Assembly: GCF_030580855.1 (NCBI RefSeq)
Contig: NZ_JAUQOP010000019.1
Coordinates: 1-64,000 of the forward strand
Reading direction: 5' to 3'
Source of the DNA: Pseudomonas citrullilanati
GTDB lineage: Bacteria > Pseudomonadota > Gammaproteobacteria > Pseudomonadales > Pseudomonadaceae
DNA: 64,000 nucleotides
Part shown: positions 10,725-19,642 of the stretch, piece by piece
Position numbering within the stretch: the stretch's first letter is position 1
Layout of the letters: every line of letters starts with the position of its first letter
Made by a program: the position numbers and the translations under genes
Notes under the pieces: model-generated
What the model saw: the letters and a program-made list of their open reading frames with translations, nothing else
What the model was told of the DNA's origin: nothing
Database searches by the model: none

Positions 10725-11939
10725 TTGCGCGAAATCGTCCTGATAAACATCACTGGCAGCGACCGTCCGGGTCTGACTGCGGCCATTACCGGCGTCCTGG
10801 CCCAAGGTGGTGTGAACATTCTCGACATCGGTCAGGCGGTGATCCACGACACCCTGTCGTTCGGCATCCTGGTTGAAATCCCGGACGCCGAACACAGCAA
10901 GTCGGTGCTCAAGGACATCCTGTTCACCGCCCACAAGCTTGACCAGCAGGTCCGTTTCACCCCGGTTTCCGAGGCCGACTACCAGCATTGGGTCGCCGGC
11001 CAGGGCAAGAAGCGCCACATCGTGACCCTGCTGACCCGCAAGGTCACCGCCGAGCAATTGCAACGCGTCAGCTCGATCACCGCCCAATATGGGCTGAACA
11101 TCGACCATATCGACCGCCTGTCCGGGCGCATGCCATTGGACACCCCGGCCGACAAGGGCAAGGGCTGCATCGAGTTTTCCGTGCGCGGCGAACCGGCCGA
11201 TCCCCAGGCGCTGCGGGCCGAGTTCCTCAGCGTGGCCCAGGAGCTGAATGTCGACATCGCCTTCCAGGAAGATTCGCTGTTCCGCCGCAACCGTCGCCTG
11301 GCGGTGTTCGACATGGACTCGACGCTGATCGAGGCCGAGGTCATCGATGAGCTGGCCAAGGCCGCTGGCGTGGGCGACAAGGTCTCGGCCATCACCGAAC
11401 GGGCGATGGCCGGCGAGCTGGATTTTCGCGCCAGCTTCAAGGAACGCCTGGCGCTGCTGCAAGGCCTGGATGTCAGCGTGCTGGACGCCATCGGGGCCTC
11501 CCTGCGCCTGACCGAAGGCGCCGAGACCCTGTTCGCCGAACTCAAGCGCCTGGGCTACAAGACCGCCATCCTGTCCGGCGGCTTCACTTACTTCGCCAAG
11601 CAATTGCAGGCCAAGCTCGGCATCGACTACGTGTTCGCCAACGAGCTGGAAGTGGTGGACGGCAAGGTGACCGGCGTGGCCGTCGAGCCGATCGTCGACG
11701 CCCAGCGCAAGGCCGACCTGCTGCGTGAGCTGGCGCACAAGGAAGGCTTGCGCCTGGAACAGACCATCGCCGTGGGCGACGGCGCCAACGACCTGCCGAT
11801 GCTGGCGATCGCGGGCCTGGGCGTGGCGTTCCGCGCCAAGCCGCTGGTCAAGCAGTCGGCCCGCCAGGCCATCTCGACCTTGGGGCTGGATGGGGTGCTG
11901 TACCTGCTGGGCTTCAGGGATCGCGACGGGCAGCTCTGA
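10725..11939 (+). CDS. serB: phosphoserine phosphatase
   Basis: SerB removes phosphate from O-phosphoserine in the last step of serine synthesis. The 404-aa protein starts at TTG 10725, preceded by a purine-rich GCGGGGGTG. Two ACT-type regulatory repeats (about 1-80 and 95-180) come first, then the HAD domain: DMDST with nucleophile Asp196 and acid/base Asp198, ILSGGFTYFA, and VGDGANDLPML near the end. The two N-terminal ACT repeats are the Pseudomonas form, longer than E. coli SerB. It is divergent from the AhpA-like gene, 133 bp apart. Confidence 0.97.
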   Translation: MREIVLINITGSDRPGLTAAITGVLAQGGVNILDIGQAVIHDTLSFGILVEIPDAEHSKSVLKDILFTAHKLDQQVRFTPVSEADYQHWVAGQGKKRHIVTLLTRKVTAEQLQRVSSITAQYGLNIDHIDRLSGRMPLDTPADKGKGCIEFSVRGEPADPQALRAEFLSVAQELNVDIAFQEDSLFRRNRRLAVFDMDSTLIEAEVIDELAKAAGVGDKVSAITERAMAGELDFRASFKERLALLQGLDVSVLDAIGASLRLTEGAETLFAELKRLGYKTAILSGGFTYFAKQLQAKLGIDYVFANELEVVDGKVTGVAVEPIVDAQRKADLLRELAHKEGLRLEQTIAVGDGANDLPMLAIAGLGVAFRAKPLVKQSARQAISTLGLDGVLYLLGFRDRDGQL

Positions 11940-11965
11940 GTCTGTCGCAATCTTTGTGGCGCTAG

Positions 11966-12055
11966 CTGTGGGAGCAAGGCTTGCCCGCGATAAACGATAA
12001 CGCGGTCTATAGAAAACGCGGTGCCTGCATCGCGAGCAAGCTTTGCTCCCACAGA
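11966..12055. repeat. type-1 REP pair
   Basis: GTGGGAGCAAGGCTTGCCCG and the inverted GCGAGCAAGCTTTGCTCCCA flank a short spacer. The right unit runs straight into the 29-bp tandem repeat. Confidence 0.85.
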
Positions 12056-12158
12056 GAGTCTCTATTCACATTTGCTCCCACAGAGAGTCTCTCTTCACAT
12101 TTGCCCCCACAGAGAGTCTCTCTTCACATTTGCTCCCACAGAGCGTTCTCTCTTCACA
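12042..12158 (+). repeat. 29-bp tandem repeat, four copies, derived from a REP end
   Basis: Units TTTGCTCCCACAGAGAGTCT + CTCTTCACA start at 12042, 12071, 12100 and 12129. The first three are 29 bp; the last is 30 bp with changes. The first 13 bases of each unit are the terminal REP sequence. There are no unique spacers, so this is not a CRISPR array. Confidence 0.9.
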
Positions 12159-12178
12159 AAGGGTTCCGCGTTGGCTGT

Positions 12179-13939
12179 TTAAAGCGACTTCCACAACGAA
12201 TCGAAATCCCCTTCCTGATCCCCGCCATCCCCGGCCTCGGCCGAGTCTTCGGGGTGATATGAAAACTGATTGAAGCTGTGGGTGCTGGTCACGCGCCGGT
12301 CCAGGCCGGCGCGGCGTTCCTGGCCGTTGGTGTTGATCAGCACGCGCTGGCCCTCCTGGAAGGGCAGGCGCGGGGCGATCATGGTCGGCGGCAGATCGAT
12401 GGCGCTGATCTCCGGGAGCAGCAGCCCCCGCAGGTAGTGGCCGTGCTCGTTCTCTTCGCGCACCAATTGCAACCCGCAGGGCTGGGCATAAGGTGCGACC
12501 AGTTCGATCCCCATCTGCATGGCGCCGTTGCGCACCTGGCGGATCCAGCGCACGACCGCGATGCTCCAGGATTGGTCGCTGGCGTCCCGGATGCCGATCA
12601 TTTCCCCGGCTTGCAACTGCTCCGGCACCTCTTTCGGCCACCCCAGGCAGTAGCCACCCGGGCTGTGGTTGATGATGGGCAGGTCGTAGGTGGGGAAGTC
12701 TTGCTGGCGGTCGGAGCTGTTGCCGTCGTCGTCGGACGGATTGGCCGGGTACTCGATTTCCTCGTAGGGCAGCATGTCGTTGTCGCCCGTGGGCGCGGCA
12801 TCGAAGGCCTGGCCCCAGGTATCGTTGCTTTTGGTTGGCGACGCTTCGAATCGAGCCTTGCGCGTGGTGGGCTTCTTCAGGATCTCGCTGAACGAACGCT
12901 CGCCGCCCAGGTAGTAGTGCAGCGCGCTCATGCCCACGCACAGCGTCAATGTCCCGTTGCCTTCCATGCGCTGGAAGCTGCGCTCGGCGGCTTCGCCCCA
13001 GGCGGCTTGCAGGTGGTTCAAGGTGTCGGTGTTCATGCCGGACGGCACCGGGAGGGCCTGGTCGGCCGGTTGCTCCAGGTGGGTGGCGATCATGCGCACC
13101 AGCGGTTGCGGATCGAAGCCCTGCAGCGTCGGCTGCTGCTCGGCGCGGAACTTGGAGCGGTAGCGCGGCCCGACATCCAGTTCCGGCGCGACGGCGAACA
13201 GGCTGGTGCCTGTGCTGGCAGGGTCGAGCCTGACCCACGGGCTCCACGCTTCCAGGACCTCGGCCAGGCGCGCGATCTGGCCCTGGCGCAGCTGATTGCT
13301 GCGCGAGGCGCCCAGCAACAGGGCGACGATGTAGGTTTGCTCAGGGCTCAATTGATGGACCTGGCTGGCCAGTTCGTCGCTCACGCTTTGCTGCTGCAAG
13401 CGGTGTTGGCAGGCGATCCGGTACAGCTGGTGCAAATCGAGCCACAAGCCTTCGGGCACCGGGCTGTAGAGTTGGCTGGCGCGGATCAGCGGGCCGTCGA
13501 GGGCATGCATGGCGCGTTGCAACGCGGTGCTGAGCAGGCGGGCCCGGTCCTTGGTGTACTTCGACGCAATGCGCGCCACGATCTGCTTGTAGCCCATCGC
13601 CAGGTGGGTTTGCAGGGCCTGGCACAGGTTGACGATCTTGCGCGAGCGGTCATCCAGCACGATGGCCTGTTGCAGGAAGTGTCGCTCCAGGTGCTTGCAG
13701 ACGTAATACACCTCGGGCCGCAACAGTTCGAGCAATTGCAGGCGATTGTCGCTGGGGGTGAGCAACTGGTTGAGTTCGCCGAGGGCCTGGTAGAGCAGGC
13801 GGGCGGTTTCGCCGATGTTGGCCTTGGGCAGGTTGGCGATCCAGCGCTTGAGGTCCCGCGGCGTGGCCTCGCAGAACGACAGGCGTGGTTGCGTCGGGGT
13901 CAGTACGCGCAACAGCTGGAGAGGGCTGGTCTCATTCAT
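12179..13939 (-). CDS. fimW: FimW-like cyclic-di-GMP effector (PilZ-like C-terminus)
   Basis: This 586-aa cytoplasmic protein matches my recollection of PA4958/FimW, a c-di-GMP receptor that promotes type IV pilus assembly after surface contact. It has a long helical N-terminal region (1-300). A variable acidic linker with SDDDGNSSD (about 400) precedes the PilZ-like C-terminal part (IINHSPGGYCLGWP, then GMIGIRDAS-like strands and MQMGIELVAPYAQPCG). The tail ERRAGLDRRVTSTHSFNQFS is conserved. The gene lies between serB and psd as in P. aeruginosa, but fimX is missing. The family call is from memory, so the symbol is moderately sure. Confidence 0.7.
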   Translation of the reverse strand: MNETSPLQLLRVLTPTQPRLSFCEATPRDLKRWIANLPKANIGETARLLYQALGELNQLLTPSDNRLQLLELLRPEVYYVCKHLERHFLQQAIVLDDRSRKIVNLCQALQTHLAMGYKQIVARIASKYTKDRARLLSTALQRAMHALDGPLIRASQLYSPVPEGLWLDLHQLYRIACQHRLQQQSVSDELASQVHQLSPEQTYIVALLLGASRSNQLRQGQIARLAEVLEAWSPWVRLDPASTGTSLFAVAPELDVGPRYRSKFRAEQQPTLQGFDPQPLVRMIATHLEQPADQALPVPSGMNTDTLNHLQAAWGEAAERSFQRMEGNGTLTLCVGMSALHYYLGGERSFSEILKKPTTRKARFEASPTKSNDTWGQAFDAAPTGDNDMLPYEEIEYPANPSDDDGNSSDRQQDFPTYDLPIINHSPGGYCLGWPKEVPEQLQAGEMIGIRDASDQSWSIAVVRWIRQVRNGAMQMGIELVAPYAQPCGLQLVREENEHGHYLRGLLLPEISAIDLPPTMIAPRLPFQEGQRVLINTNGQERRAGLDRRVTSTHSFNQFSYHPEDSAEAGDGGDQEGDFDSLWKSL

Positions 13940-14022
13940 GCCGTGGTCGGGCTCCGGCGGGAAATGAAAAGGATGTGTCCAACTCTAGCAGTTGAGAGGC
14001 AGGCGTGTTGCCCTGAATGTGG

Positions 14023-14109
14023 TGTGGGAGCAAAGCGTGCTCGCGATGCAGGCGCCGCGATTTTCAGATCGCGTTATCGTTCATCGCGAGCAAGCCTTGC
14101 TCCCACAAG
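14023..14109. repeat. type-1 REP pair
   Basis: GTGGGAGCAAAGCGTGCTCG and the inverted GCGAGCAAGCCTTGCTCCCA lie between psd and fimW. Confidence 0.85.
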
Positions 14110-14148
14110 ACTTGCACTACAGGCCTGCTTCAACGAGCAAGCGATGAA

Positions 14149-15009
14149 TCAGGCTTTCGGCAGCGCCAGGCCCTGGCCCATCTGTACCGGCGAGCCGGCC
14201 ACGAGTGACTCGGCCCATTTCACCTGGTTCGGCCCGAACAGCACGATGGCGGTGGAACCCAGCTTGAAGCGCCCCAGTTCGGCGCCTTTTTCCAGATGGA
14301 TCGGGGCACGGGCCGCTTCATCGTAGCGGAACGTCTTCAGCTCACGCTTGGGCGGTGTGACCAGGCCGGCCCAGACGGTTTCGATCGAGGCGACGATCAT
14401 CGCACCCACCAGCACCACGGCCATCGGCCCGCGTTCGGTGTCGAAGATGCACGCCACGCGCTCGTTGCGGGCGAACAGTTCCGGGACGTTTTCGGCGGTG
14501 GTCTGGTTCACCGAGAAAATCCGCCCGGGAATGTACACCATCTCCCGCAGGGTGCCGGCCAGTGGCATGTGCACGCGGTGGTAGTCTTTCGGGGACAGGT
14601 AGATCGTGGCGAAATCGCCGCCCATGAACGGCGCGGCATTGGCCGCGTCACCGCCCAGCAGTTCCAGCACGCTGAAGCTGTGGCCCTTGGCCTGGAACAC
14701 CCGGCCATGCTCGATCGGGCCAAGCTGGCTGACGGCGCCATCGGCCGGGCAGAGGATCGCGCCGGGGGTGTCGTCCAGCGGCCGCGCGCCGTCCTTCAGG
14801 GCGCGGGTGAAGAACGCGTTGAAGTGTTCGTAGGCGGTCAGGTCTTCCACCAGGGCCTGGGACATGTCCACTTGATAGCGCTTGGCGAACCATGCGGTGA
14901 AAGCATTCTTGAACCAGCGCACGCGGCATTCGGCGATGCAGCCGGCCAACCGCGACAGCAGGTGGTGGGGCAGCAGGTACTGAGAGAGGATGAACAAACG
15001 GTTTTTCAT
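14149..15009 (-). CDS. psd: phosphatidylserine decarboxylase proenzyme
   Basis: Psd makes phosphatidylethanolamine from phosphatidylserine at the inner membrane. The 286-aa proenzyme has the self-cleavage motif LGST at 250-253, cut between Gly251 and Ser252, where Ser252 becomes the pyruvoyl group. Asp90 (CPADG) and His144/His147 (YHRVH) are the expected catalytic residues. Length is as in E. coli. It lies 19 bp after rhdA on the same strand and is probably cotranscribed with it; a REP pair separates it from fimW downstream. Confidence 0.97.
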   Translation of the reverse strand: MKNRLFILSQYLLPHHLLSRLAGCIAECRVRWFKNAFTAWFAKRYQVDMSQALVEDLTAYEHFNAFFTRALKDGARPLDDTPGAILCPADGAVSQLGPIEHGRVFQAKGHSFSVLELLGGDAANAAPFMGGDFATIYLSPKDYHRVHMPLAGTLREMVYIPGRIFSVNQTTAENVPELFARNERVACIFDTERGPMAVVLVGAMIVASIETVWAGLVTPPKRELKTFRYDEAARAPIHLEKGAELGRFKLGSTAIVLFGPNQVKWAESLVAGSPVQMGQGLALPKA

Positions 15010-15028
15010 TAACTGTCCTTAAGAACCT

Positions 15029-15844
15029 TCAACGTTCGATGGGCGTGTTGGGGTGGTTGCCCCATTCGCCCCAGGAACCGGCATAGCCTTTGACCCGCGG
15101 ATAACCGAGCGCCTTGGCCACCAGATAGGTGAAGCCAGAACGATGGTGGGTCTGGCAGTGGGTGATGATTTCCTTGTCGGGCGTGATGCCCAGTCGTTCG
15201 AGGACCTGCGGCATGTCCTTGCGGATGCGCAGGCTGCGCGCCGGGTCCATGCCGGCCGTCCATTCGAAATTGACCGCGCCGGGAATATGCCCGCCCCTGG
15301 CCGCGACGACTTTCTCGCCGGAGTACTCCAGCGGGCCGCGGGCGTCCCAGATGGCCAGGTCGACGGCCCCGAGGCGACTTTGCAGGTACTCGCGGGTGGC
15401 GGTTGGGCCGTCGTGCAGCGTCAGGCTCACCCGGTCGGCGACGGGCGCGGGCGTTTCAGTGGACACCGGCAGGCCTTCGTCCAGCCATGCCAGCAGGCCG
15501 CCGTCGAGGTAGTGGTAGCGGTTGTGGCCGATCACGTCCAGCAGCCAGATGAACCGCCCGGCCCAGCCGCCGCCTTCGTCGTCGTAGACCACGTACACCG
15601 CGTCCGGGTTGTGCCCGAGTTCGCTGAACAGGGCTTCCAGGTCGGCCTTGGCCGGCAACAGGCCCGGCGCCGGTGGCTGGCCCAGCTGCGTGCGCTTGGG
15701 GTCGACGAAGCGGGCGCCGGGAATGTGTCCGGTGCTGTAGCGGGCGGCGCTGGTCAGGTCCACCAGGATCAGTTCGCGGGCATCGAGGCGAGCCAGCAGC
15801 TCGCTCGGCTCGATCACCAGCGGCAAGCCAGAGAAGTCAGGCAT
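15029..15844 (-). CDS. rhdA: thiosulfate:cyanide sulfurtransferase (rhodanese)
   Basis: This 271-aa tandem-domain rhodanese transfers sulfane sulfur from thiosulfate to acceptors such as cyanide. The start is ATG 15844 (MPDFSGLPLV). The N-terminal domain (1-130) is inactive. The C-terminal domain carries the loop CQTHHRS with catalytic Cys230, the same number as in Azotobacter vinelandii RhdA. The C-terminal GYAGSWGEWGN is typical. It sits 42 bp after the HDOD gene and 19 bp before psd, all on the minus strand. Confidence 0.95.
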   Translation of the reverse strand: MPDFSGLPLVIEPSELLARLDARELILVDLTSAARYSTGHIPGARFVDPKRTQLGQPPAPGLLPAKADLEALFSELGHNPDAVYVVYDDEGGGWAGRFIWLLDVIGHNRYHYLDGGLLAWLDEGLPVSTETPAPVADRVSLTLHDGPTATREYLQSRLGAVDLAIWDARGPLEYSGEKVVAARGGHIPGAVNFEWTAGMDPARSLRIRKDMPQVLERLGITPDKEIITHCQTHHRSGFTYLVAKALGYPRVKGYAGSWGEWGNHPNTPIER

Positions 15845-15886
15845 GTGAGGTCTCCAGGGGCGCAAAGGGAAAGGATTGTAGCAAGT

Positions 15887-17425
15887 TCAACGGCCCCGGT
15901 TGGTAAAGGTATGCAGGGCCCTTTCGATGCATTGCACGGTTTTGCCGAAGGCTTGCACGGTGACGTCCGAGAAGGGGCCGCCACCCTGGTCCACCACGAC
16001 GAGCATGATCACCCGGCCGTTGCAGGTCAGCGAGCGCAACAGCAGGTGCTCGCCCTTGAACAGGGCGCGCAAGCCCGGCGGCAGCAATGCGGAAAACTGC
16101 GCGTTGTTGTCCGGGTTGAGGCGAACCTGGGCCTGTTGGGCCAGCAATCGTTGCAGGACCTTGCTCTGGGCGATGGGAAAACTCATCGCCGCGACGTCTT
16201 TCGGCAGGCCGGCGGTCTGGTGCACGCGTACGCTGGTCTGGCTGCGGTCGGCCATCAGGATCATCACCCGGCGCATGCCGCAGGCCACCAGCACGTCGCG
16301 CGCCGAGGTGGTCAGGTGCATGGCGTTGCTGAACGGGCTCGGCTCCACCAGCAACGCCGAGCATTGCTTGCGCCACTGGCTCAGGTCCACGGCGCTGGAC
16401 GGGCTCGCCGACGACTGGCCGGGCTGCACGCGGCGGCTGCCCCAGGGCCAGATCAGGGCCTCGGCCGGATGCCAGAGGTCGGGCATGGCATGCTGGCGGG
16501 CGCTGTTGGCGGCTTGTTGGTGCAGTTGCTGTTGGACCTCATCCATCGACATCTGCAGATACAAACTGGTGAGGTACTGCCAACGGAACAGGTGGGGCGA
16601 GTCCCAGGCCTGGTGCGCGGAAAGGGCCAGGCCGTTGGCCAGCAGCACGGTGTTGGCCGGCTGATTGAGCCAGCGCCGCAAGGTCGGGTCGTCGTCCAGG
16701 CGATTCTGCTGGCGCAACGGGTGCGCGCTGTCCCGGGCGATGCGCAGCACCTTTACCAGTTCGCGGCGCTCGTTGAGCAGCAGGCGGTAGCCTTGCGCCA
16801 CCCAGATGGGCAGGCGCCAGGCTTCCACCACGCCCAGGCAGATCTCCAGCAGGCCGACGCCGAACAGTTCGCGCTCGACCTTGCTGGCCGACTGGCCTTT
16901 GTGGATCACCCGCAGCTCCCACTCCCCGAGCAGGCGCGGGTGCGTCAGGGCCAGGGGCCAGAGCGGCGACAGGAACAACAGGCTGCCCCAGTGTATGTCC
17001 TGCCACAACCGCGCCAGGCGGCTGGAGAAAAAACCGTTGGCCTGTTGCGTGGCGTGCTGGCTGATCAGTTGCAACTGGCGCAGGGTCGCGGGGATCTGCT
17101 GCTCGGGCAGCGAGGGCAGGCGCGCGAGCAGTTCCTCGGTGCGCTTGAGGCCGAGGCGGTTGAGGGCGACTTCGAGGTTTTCCGCCGCTTCGGCGAGGCT
17201 GCCATGGGCATGATGGTTGGCTTCGCGGATGACGCTCAGGGCCAGGGCAGGGCTTTCCTGCATCAGCTCGGCGATGTCGCGCAGCGAGCGACGGCTGTCG
17301 CCCAGCGCCTTGCACACCAGGTCGTGGCTGGCCTGGGGTACCGGCAGGTGGACCCCCTGGAGCAGCTTGACCCAGCCTTCGAGGGTGGTCGGTCTTGGAG
17401 TTGGGACGTTCGTTACATTAGCCAT
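15887..17425 (-). CDS. HDOD-domain protein
   Basis: This 512-aa cytoplasmic protein starts at ATG 17425. Residues 20-220 look like an HDOD domain, a degenerate HD fold used in signalling without the metal ligands: LLQGVHLPVP, then ALALSVIREANH and LEVALNRLGLKRTEELL. The C-terminal third (about 345-505) resembles a GAF-type sensor fold. HDOD proteins in Pseudomonas and Xanthomonas affect motility, c-di-GMP or stress responses, but this one has no known role that I can name. It is divergent from motA and heads the rhdA-psd strand. Confidence 0.75.
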   Translation of the reverse strand: MANVTNVPTPRPTTLEGWVKLLQGVHLPVPQASHDLVCKALGDSRRSLRDIAELMQESPALALSVIREANHHAHGSLAEAAENLEVALNRLGLKRTEELLARLPSLPEQQIPATLRQLQLISQHATQQANGFFSSRLARLWQDIHWGSLLFLSPLWPLALTHPRLLGEWELRVIHKGQSASKVERELFGVGLLEICLGVVEAWRLPIWVAQGYRLLLNERRELVKVLRIARDSAHPLRQQNRLDDDPTLRRWLNQPANTVLLANGLALSAHQAWDSPHLFRWQYLTSLYLQMSMDEVQQQLHQQAANSARQHAMPDLWHPAEALIWPWGSRRVQPGQSSASPSSAVDLSQWRKQCSALLVEPSPFSNAMHLTTSARDVLVACGMRRVMILMADRSQTSVRVHQTAGLPKDVAAMSFPIAQSKVLQRLLAQQAQVRLNPDNNAQFSALLPPGLRALFKGEHLLLRSLTCNGRVIMLVVVDQGGGPFSDVTVQAFGKTVQCIERALHTFTNRGR

Positions 17426-17496
17426 GGTTGGACGCGATCTTCACATGAATTATCTACGCCCGGAACGGGGCAAATTGGCTTTTCGCCGGAACTGGC

Positions 17497-17523
17497 TATA
17501 GTCTGGCGCAGTTTTGCCGATAA
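17497..17523 (+). promoter_or_regulatory. FliA (sigma28) promoter of motAB
   Basis: TATAGTCT (17497-17504), 11 bp spacer, GCCGATAA (17516-17523). The -10 is a perfect match to the flagellar consensus GCCGATAA. The -35 matches TAAAGTTT at 6 of 8 positions and the spacing is exactly 11. It lies about 70 bp upstream of the motA start. Confidence 0.85.
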
Positions 17524-17591
17524 GTAGAAGAAGAGATTTTCCAGCTTCCGAATATGACCTTGAACCCGACTTAAATAAGTACTTTCTATCT

Positions 17592-18443
17592 ATGGCTAAA
17601 ATTATCGGCATCATTGTCGTGTTCGCGAGCGTGCTCGGCGGATACGTGCTTTCCCATGGCAAGATTGCCGCCCTGATCCAGCCTTTCGAGGTGATGATCA
17701 TCGGTGGCGCGGCCCTTGGCGCATTCTTGCAGGCCAACCCCGGCTACATGACCATGCACGTGGTCAAGAAATCCCTGAGCATGTTCAGCTCGCGCTTCAG
17801 CCACACCTTCTACCTGGAGGTGCTGGGGCTGGTGTACGAGATCCTCAACAAAAGCCGCCGCGAAGGCATGATGGCGATCGAAGGCGACATCGAGGATGCC
17901 GCCGCCAGCCCGATTTTCGCCAAGTACCCGGCGGTGCTCAAGGACGCCCGCATGACGGCGTTCATCTGTGATTACCTGCGCATCATGTCGTCCGGCAACA
18001 TGGCCCCCCATGAGCTGGAAGGCCTGTTCGACATGGAACTGTACAGCCTCAAGGAAGACCTGGAGCATCCGTCCCATGCGGTCACCGGCGTCGCCGACGC
18101 CATGCCGGGCTTCGGTATCGTCGCGGCGGTACTGGGTATCGTGGTGACCATGGCGTCCCTGGGCGACGGCGACCAGAAGTCCATCGGCCTGCACGTGGGT
18201 GCGGCGTTGGTGGGGACCTTCTTCGGTATCCTGGCCGCGTATGGTTTCTTCGGCCCCCTGGCCACTTCCCTGTCCCATGACGCCAAGGAAGAACTGAACG
18301 TGTACGAGGCCATCAAGGCTTCCCTGGTGGCCTCGGCCTCGGGCATGCCGCCGTCGCTGGCGGTGGAGTTCGGCCGCAAGGTCCTGTACCCGGCGCACCG
18401 TCCGAGCTTCGCCGAGCTGGAACAAGCGGTGCGCGGTCGCTAA
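17592..18443 (+). CDS. motA: flagellar motor stator protein MotA
   Basis: MotA forms the proton-driven stator with MotB. I use ATG 17592 (MAKIIGIIVVFASV), giving 283 aa, the usual length. There are four transmembrane segments: about 4-22, 30-50, 168-188 and 200-222. The cytoplasmic loop between helices 2 and 3 is large, and the conserved prolines lie in GVADAMPGFGIVAAVLG. The C-terminal LAVEFGRKVLYPAHRPSF is typical. The sigma28 promoter upstream fits late flagellar expression. motB follows after 3 bp. Confidence 0.97.
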   Translation: MAKIIGIIVVFASVLGGYVLSHGKIAALIQPFEVMIIGGAALGAFLQANPGYMTMHVVKKSLSMFSSRFSHTFYLEVLGLVYEILNKSRREGMMAIEGDIEDAAASPIFAKYPAVLKDARMTAFICDYLRIMSSGNMAPHELEGLFDMELYSLKEDLEHPSHAVTGVADAMPGFGIVAAVLGIVVTMASLGDGDQKSIGLHVGAALVGTFFGILAAYGFFGPLATSLSHDAKEELNVYEAIKASLVASASGMPPSLAVEFGRKVLYPAHRPSFAELEQAVRGR

Positions 18444-18446
18444 GCC

Positions 18447-19487
18447 ATGGAGAACAACCAGCCGATCATCATCAAGCGTGTCAAGCGCATAGCCGCTGGA
18501 CACCACGGGGGCGCCTGGAAAATCGCCTTCGCCGACTTCGCGACGGCGATGATGGCGTTCTTCCTGGTGCTGTGGCTGCTGTCCACGGCCACGCCGGAAC
18601 AGAAGATCGCCATCGCCGGTTATTTCAAGGACCCGGTCGGCTTCTCCGAAAGCGGCACGCCCTACATCATCGACCTGGGCGGTTCGCCGACCCTGGCGCC
18701 GGAAAACACCCTCAACCCTGAGGTCAAGTCCCAGCCGCAGCCCGACAAGGTGACGGTGGATTCCGAGCAGGTCGAGGGCATGGCCGAGCAGGTCGAGCGC
18801 GAACGCCTGGAATTGCTGTTGCAGGAATTGCAGAACAAGGTGGATGAGAACCCGCAGCTGCAGAAATTCAAGGACCAGATCCTGTTCGAAATCACGCCGA
18901 ACGGCCTGCGCATCCAGATCACCGATGCCGAGAACCGGCCGATGTTCGATTCCGGCAGCGCGCGCCTGAAACCGTATTTCGAAGACATCCTGCTGGCCAT
19001 GGCCGACACCATCAAGGCGGTGCCGAACAAGATCAGCATCAGCGGTCACACCGACGCCAAGCCGTACAGTGGCAAGGGTGACTTCGGTAACTGGGAGCTC
19101 TCCGCCAACCGTGCCAACGCGGCGCGTCGCGCCCTGGTGGCCGGCAGCTATCCGGACGAGCAGGTGGCGCGGGTGGTCGGCTATGCCTCCTCGGCGTTGT
19201 TCGATCGCCAGGACCCGTTCAACCCGGTCAACCGGCGTATCGATATCGTGGTGCTGACCCGCAAGGCTCAAAAAGCCATCGAAGGTTCGCAAACCAACGA
19301 CCCGGCGCCAGACCCCGCTCCGGGCCAGGGCGCCCCGGGCGAGGTCCCGGCAACGCCACCCGGCGCGGCGGCGGACCCGAACGCATTGCCGGCGGACCAG
19401 CAACCGGTGCAGGCCCACGAGCTGCGCGAACGGTTGAACCTGTTCGACGATGCTGCGCCGAAACCGCCAGCGACGCCTGGGCAGTGA
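18447..19487 (+). CDS. motB: flagellar motor stator protein MotB
   Basis: This 346-aa stator partner has a short cytoplasmic N-terminus, a single transmembrane helix (about 28-49) with proton-carrying Asp30, then a plug segment and the OmpA-type peptidoglycan-binding domain (about 150-270: SISGHTDAKPYSG, NWELSANRANAARRAL, NRRIDIVVL). A Pro/Ala-rich tail of about 75 residues follows. It forms an operon with motA under the FliA promoter. Confidence 0.97.
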   Translation: MENNQPIIIKRVKRIAAGHHGGAWKIAFADFATAMMAFFLVLWLLSTATPEQKIAIAGYFKDPVGFSESGTPYIIDLGGSPTLAPENTLNPEVKSQPQPDKVTVDSEQVEGMAEQVERERLELLLQELQNKVDENPQLQKFKDQILFEITPNGLRIQITDAENRPMFDSGSARLKPYFEDILLAMADTIKAVPNKISISGHTDAKPYSGKGDFGNWELSANRANAARRALVAGSYPDEQVARVVGYASSALFDRQDPFNPVNRRIDIVVLTRKAQKAIEGSQTNDPAPDPAPGQGAPGEVPATPPGAAADPNALPADQQPVQAHELRERLNLFDDAAPKPPATPGQ

Positions 19488-19507
19488 CCTGAGGTTTGTC
19501 GACGGAC

Positions 19508-19623
19508 CTGTGGCGAGGGGATTTATCCCCGCTGGGCGCGAAGCGACCCCTTCGTATCCTGGATAACAGATAAATACAGGGGGCTGCTTCGCAGCCCAGC
19601 GGGGATAAATCCCCTCGCCACAA
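19508..19623. repeat. type-2 REP pair (GGCGAGGGGATTTATCCCCG)
   Basis: Inverted arms of about 28 bp flank a spacer between motB and rsgA. The arms carry GGCGAGGGGATTTATCCCCG, a different palindrome family from the GTGGGAGCGAGC type. Confidence 0.9.
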
Positions 19624-19642
19624 CAGCTTCTTCAACAGGTGG

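Noticed and set aside
10592..10828. N-terminal extension of the AhpA/YtjB-like protein
   Set aside because: The frame stays open upstream of GTG 10591 but crosses the serB start and promoter region and encodes no family sequence.
12042..12158. CRISPR array
   Set aside because: The 29-bp units are directly adjacent with no unique spacers, and no cas genes are present.
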